From: Sphingomonas_L flavalba_A
GTDB taxonomy: Bacteria > Pseudomonadota > Alphaproteobacteria > Sphingomonadales > Sphingomonadaceae
Length of the DNA stretch: 64,000 nt
Assembly (NCBI RefSeq): GCF_047553045.1
Contig: NZ_CP180208.1
Span: 2,852,001-2,916,000, forward strand
Direction: 5' to 3'
Positions 61,497-64,000 of the stretch are shown piece by piece; position 1 is the first letter of the stretch, and each line of letters starts with the position of its first letter. The notes under the pieces are model-generated. The model did not search any database. It saw only the letters and a program-made list of their open reading frames with translations, and had not been told where the DNA came from. The translations under genes were made by a program, and so were the position numbers.

Positions 61497-62186
61497 TCAG
61501 CCGGACAGCGCGAAATCGACGGCGGCCTGCGCGTGGAGCGCGGTGGTGTCGAACAGGGGAACGGCGCTGTCGTCCGGGCCGACGAGCAGCATGATCTCGG
61601 TGCAGCCGAGGATGACCGCCTCCGCCCCCTGTTCGACCAGCCGGGCGATGACGCCGCGATAGGCTTCCCGCGATTCGGGCCGGACCCGGCCGGCGACCAG
61701 CTCTTCGTAAATGATCCGGTGGACGATGGCGCGGTCCGCTGCCTCCGGCACGATCACCGACAGGCCGTGCCGGCCGGTCAGCCGCCCCTTGTAGAAATCC
61801 TGCTCCATCGTGAAGGCGGTGCCGAGCAGCCCGACCCGGCGCAGCCCGGCGGCCCGGACGCGTTCCGCCGCCGGATCGGCGATATGGAGCAGCGGGACGG
61901 CAACCGCCGCCTCTACCGCCGGCGCCATCCGGTGCATGGTGTTGGTGCAGATCAACAAGGCATCGGCCCCGCCCGCCTCCAGCCGGCGGGCCGCGTCGAC
62001 CATCCGCGCGGTCAACCCGTCCCAGTCGCCCGCGTGCTGCAACGCCTCGATCTCGGCGAAGTCGAATGACCAGAGCAGGCAGCGGGCGGATGCGGTCGGG
62101 CCGCGCCGGGCACGTACCCCCTCGTTGAGCAGCCGGTAATATTCGGCCGAGCTTTCCCAGCTCATCCCGCCGATCAGGCCGATCAT
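61497..62186 (-). CDS. Aspartate/glutamate racemase family protein
   Basis: 229-residue cofactor-independent amino-acid racemase, cytoplasmic. N-terminal IGLIGGMSWESSAEYYR is the aspartate-racemase/YgeA signature. The two catalytic cysteines are Cys80 (LLICTNTMH) and Cys195 (ILGCTEIML). The substrate may be aspartate, glutamate or a broader range. It lies 7 nt behind the HAD gene, so rpmJ, HAD and racemase form one short operon. A D-amino-acid link to the DadA-like gene 7 kb away is possible but only suggestive. Confidence 0.9.
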   Translation of the reverse strand: MIGLIGGMSWESSAEYYRLLNEGVRARRGPTASARCLLWSFDFAEIEALQHAGDWDGLTARMVDAARRLEAGGADALLICTNTMHRMAPAVEAAVAVPLLHIADPAAERVRAAGLRRVGLLGTAFTMEQDFYKGRLTGRHGLSVIVPEAADRAIVHRIIYEELVAGRVRPESREAYRGVIARLVEQGAEAVILGCTEIMLLVGPDDSAVPLFDTTALHAQAAVDFALSG

Positions 62187-62193
62187 CCGTATC

Positions 62194-62811
62194 TCAGAGC
62201 AGTTCCAGCGCCGCCAGTTCCGCCCGCAGCGCCGCCGCATCGGTGAAATGATGGCCGCGCATGCCGACGCTTTCGGCGCCCGCGATGTTGTCGGCGCGAT
62301 CGTCGATGAACAGCGTATCCGCCGCGTCCAACCCGAAACGGTCGAGGGCGAGGCGATAGATCGCCGGATCAGGCTTTACCAGTTTCTCGTCACCGGACAC
62401 CACGATACCGCGGAACCGGTCGAACAACGCCGCTTCGCGCTGGCGGAACGGCCCCCAGAATTCGCCGGAAAAATTGGTGATCGCGAACAGCGGCACGCCA
62501 CGTGCGTCCAGCTCTTCGACCAATGCGATCATGCCGCCAACCGGCGGCCCCAGACTGTCGTTGAACCGCGGCCCCCACGCCGCGATCAGCGCGGCATGTT
62601 CGGGGAAAAGCGCGGTCAGCTCGGCACGCGTCTCGGCGAACGGGCGGCCGGCGTCATGCTGGAAATGCCATTCCGGGGTGACGACGTCGCGCAGAAACGC
62701 GGCGAGCGCCCGATCATCGGCGATCAGGCGCTCGTAGAGGAACCGCGGGTCCCAGGTGAACAGGACATTGCCGACATCAAGGATGACGGCCAGGCTGCCC
62801 TGCCCGGACAA
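62194..62811 (-). CDS. HAD-IA hydrolase
   Basis: 205 residues from a TTG start at 62811, two bases after the rpmJ stop, with AGGG at suitable distance; no ATG or GTG is available before motif I. Motif I is VILDVGNVLFTWDPR (nucleophilic Asp; the usual second Asp is Gly, as in many 'DxGNV' HADs), motif II ITNFSGE, motif III KLVKPDPAIYRLA and motif IV FIDDRADNI. It is in the YihX/2-haloacid-dehalogenase-like subfamily IA variant 3. The frame is open upstream through the rpmJ gene, but that is a shadow. Confidence 0.82.
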   Translation of the reverse strand: MSGQGSLAVILDVGNVLFTWDPRFLYERLIADDRALAAFLRDVVTPEWHFQHDAGRPFAETRAELTALFPEHAALIAAWGPRFNDSLGPPVGGMIALVEELDARGVPLFAITNFSGEFWGPFRQREAALFDRFRGIVVSGDEKLVKPDPAIYRLALDRFGLDAADTLFIDDRADNIAGAESVGMRGHHFTDAAALRAELAALELL

Positions 62812-62813
62812 GT

Positions 62814-62939
62814 TCAGCCCTGGCGGGCCTTGAACCGCCGGTTGGTCTTGTTGATGACGTAAGTGCGCCCGCGCCGGCGGATGACGCGATTGTCGCGATG
62901 CCGGTCCTTCAGGGACTTGAGCGAGTTGCGGATCTTCAT
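62814..62939 (-). CDS. rpmJ: Ribosomal protein L36 (41-residue form)
   Basis: 41 residues: MKIRNSLKSLKDRHRDNRVI, then RRRGRTYVINKTNRRFKARQG. This is the YkgO-type 41-residue L36 of alphaproteobacteria. It lacks the Cys residues of the zinc-binding 37-38-residue form (C- variant), so it needs no zinc. Start at 62939; the upstream 160 nt contain the promoter and a large inverted repeat toward the divergent gene. First gene of the rpmJ-HAD-racemase operon. Confidence 0.95.
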   Translation of the reverse strand: MKIRNSLKSLKDRHRDNRVIRRRGRTYVINKTNRRFKARQG

Positions 62940-63045
62940 TTTCGGCTCGAATCTGGCTGGAAATTTGAGGCGTCCGCCTATCGGGCGGGGCGCGCCAAGT
63001 CAAGGTCGCGACGGCGCGAGGCACAAACGAATCCTTGCGCCCTGT

Positions 63046-63093
63046 TCCGGCTACGATACGGTGCGCTCAGTGTACCACCGTATCGTAGCCGGA
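63046..63093. repeat. Perfect 17-bp inverted repeat overlapping a ribosome-binding site
   Basis: CCGGCTACGATACGGTG (63047-63063) and its exact complement (63076-63092) flank a 12-nt spacer; one more pair (63046/63093) extends it to 18. The right arm ends in CCGG, whose last two bases begin the GGAG ribosome site of the DUF4136 gene starting at 63101. In RNA the hairpin would bury part of that site; in DNA it could be an operator or cruciform. Confidence 0.85.
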
Positions 63094-63100
63094 GTTCGCC

Positions 63101-63694
63101 ATGCGCTCGTTCCGCTCGCTCCTTCCCCTTCTTCCGCTCGTGGCGCTCGGCGCCTGCGCGACCGGGCCATCCCCTATCGACACCACGCGCTTCCACCTGA
63201 ACCAGGCGCTCGAACGCGGCAGCGCCATGGTCGAACCGGTCGCCGGCGGCGATGCCGACAGCCTTGAATTCCGTACCTATGCGGATGCGGTCCAGCGCGA
63301 ATTGCAGCGTGTCGGCTATGTCCCGGCGGAACGGCTGGGGACCAGCCTGTATGTCGCCGTCCTCTCGATCGAGCGCGACAGCCGGGAAGGGCCGCCGCGC
63401 CGGTCGCCGGTATCGATCGGCCTCGGCGGCGGCACCGGTGGTTATCGCGGCGGCGTTGGCGGCGGAATCAGCTTCGGCCTCGGCAAGAAGGGCAGCGACG
63501 TGATCGTCGGCACCCGCCTGACGGTGCAGTTGAAACGCCGGGCCGACCAGACCGTGGTCTGGGAAGGCCGGGCCGAGACCACCGCACAGGAAGGCGCGGC
63601 GGATGCCCAGCCGGCTACCACGGCGGCGCGCCTGGCCGAAGCGCTGTTCAGGGACTTTCCGGGAGAGTCGGGGCGCACTATCAGGGTGAAATGA
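63101..63694 (+). CDS. DUF4136 lipoprotein
   Basis: 197 residues, predicted lipoprotein: the signal ends in a lipobox VALGAC. The body has TTRFHLNQ, VQRELQRVGY, LYVAVLSIERD and a Gly-rich stretch (GLGGGTGGYRGGVGGGISFGLG), then VIVGTRLTVQLKRRADQTVVWEGRAE (first part cited), as in DUF4136 outer-membrane lipoproteins of unknown role. GGAG lies 7 nt before the start, at the edge of a strong inverted repeat. The stop overlaps the next ATG (ATGA), so the carboxypeptidase that follows is coupled. Confidence 0.88.
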   Translation: MRSFRSLLPLLPLVALGACATGPSPIDTTRFHLNQALERGSAMVEPVAGGDADSLEFRTYADAVQRELQRVGYVPAERLGTSLYVAVLSIERDSREGPPRRSPVSIGLGGGTGGYRGGVGGGISFGLGKKGSDVIVGTRLTVQLKRRADQTVVWEGRAETTAQEGAADAQPATTAARLAEALFRDFPGESGRTIRVK

Positions 63695-64000
63695 CACTCA
63701 GCATCACCAGCTGCTTCGACAGCGGCAATATTCGCGTTCTTTCTCAAACCGACAGCGGCGCCGACCTGGAAATCGTCACCGACCACCAGTCCGATTTCTA
63801 CCAGTGGTTTCATTTCCGCGTCGCCGGCGCGGCCGGGCGGCCGGTTACCCTGCGCATCGTCAACTGCGCCGGTTCCGCCTATCCGCTCGGCTGGCCCGGC
63901 TATCGGGCACGGGTCAGCGAGGACCGGGAAAACTGGCCCCTCGCCGAAACCACTTATGCCGACGATATCCTGACCATCCGCCACACCCCGGCCGGCAACG
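63691..64000 (+). CDS. M14-family zinc carboxypeptidase, N-terminal part (cut by window end)
   Basis: The first 103 codons only. The sequence begins MTLSITSCFDSGNIRVLSQT and continues SDFYQWFHFRVAGAAGRPVT, LRIVNCAGSAYPLGWPGYRA and WPLAETTYADD. This is the beta-sandwich domain that precedes the peptidase domain in cytosolic-type M14 carboxypeptidases. The catalytic zinc site would lie past the window. It starts within the DUF4136 stop (ATGA). Confidence 0.85.
   Translation, partial: MTLSITSCFDSGNIRVLSQTDSGADLEIVTDHQSDFYQWFHFRVAGAAGRPVTLRIVNCAGSAYPLGWPGYRARVSEDRENWPLAETTYADDILTIRHTPAGN

Overview
The window is high-GC DNA of an alphaproteobacterium, most likely a member of the Sphingomonadaceae. 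I infer this from the phoR-pstSCAB-phoU-phoB and lnt-metK-trmB gene orders, the large TonB-dependent receptors, the PEPxxWA-CTERM protein and the mrp/hflK-hflC-degP neighbourhood. It looks chromosomal: housekeeping genes alternate with accessory catabolic clusters, and I saw no insertion sequence, phage gene, CRISPR array, rRNA or tRNA.

Region 1 (115-14.5 kb, all minus strand) is a catabolic cluster. In transcription order it holds a TonB receptor, a DUF3089 hydrolase, an AMP-dependent acyl-CoA ligase, an MFS transporter, a Tat-exported M28-like protein, a type-B carboxylesterase, a TetR regulator, an SDR and a second carboxylesterase. Three intergenic 22-bp imperfect palindromes (2716, 5358, 14439) share 13 of 22 positions and lie before three of these genes, so they look like operators of one regulon. 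The logic is outer-membrane uptake, periplasmic ester hydrolysis, inner-membrane import, CoA activation and oxidation. The substrate is unknown.

Region 2 (14.6-23.9 kb) carries a ZnuD-type zinc receptor with a His/Asp-rich loop, divergent from a MerC-like protein across a candidate Zur site. A fatty-acid-hydroxylase-like protein, a small MliC-like protein, a CoA-binding protein and Mrp follow, then hflK-hflC-degP with a clear terminator. Region 3 (23.9-31.1 kb) is the complete phosphate regulon. Next to it is a frameshifted remnant that resembles the C-terminal half of a PF14907-type nucleotidyltransferase. Region 4 (31.6-41.2 kb) has gph, glmU-glmS, ybaK, a PAP2 protein, nadE, a PQQ-type sugar dehydrogenase lipoprotein and a PEP-CTERM protein.

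Region 5 (41.3-48.7 kb) is a second catabolic cluster: TonB receptor, AraC regulator, flavin monooxygenase, SDR and a phytoene-dehydrogenase-like flavoprotein. Region 6 (48.9-53.4 kb) is lnt-metK-(secreted duplicated-domain protein)-trmB. The metK leader can form a hairpin whose loop is complementary to the metK Shine-Dalgarno, a candidate SAM-sensing pseudoknot.

Region 7 (53.5-60 kb) holds a VOC protein, a DadA-like oxidase, an alpha/beta hydrolase, a DUF885 peptidase and a POT peptide transporter. Two promoter regions here share a TATACGGTAT element, one as a perfect 18-bp palindrome, which suggests a GntR-type peptide/D-amino-acid regulon. Region 8 (60-64 kb) has pyruvate kinase, an rpmJ-HAD-racemase operon, a DUF4136 lipoprotein behind a perfect 17-bp inverted repeat, and the start of an M14 carboxypeptidase cut by the window edge.
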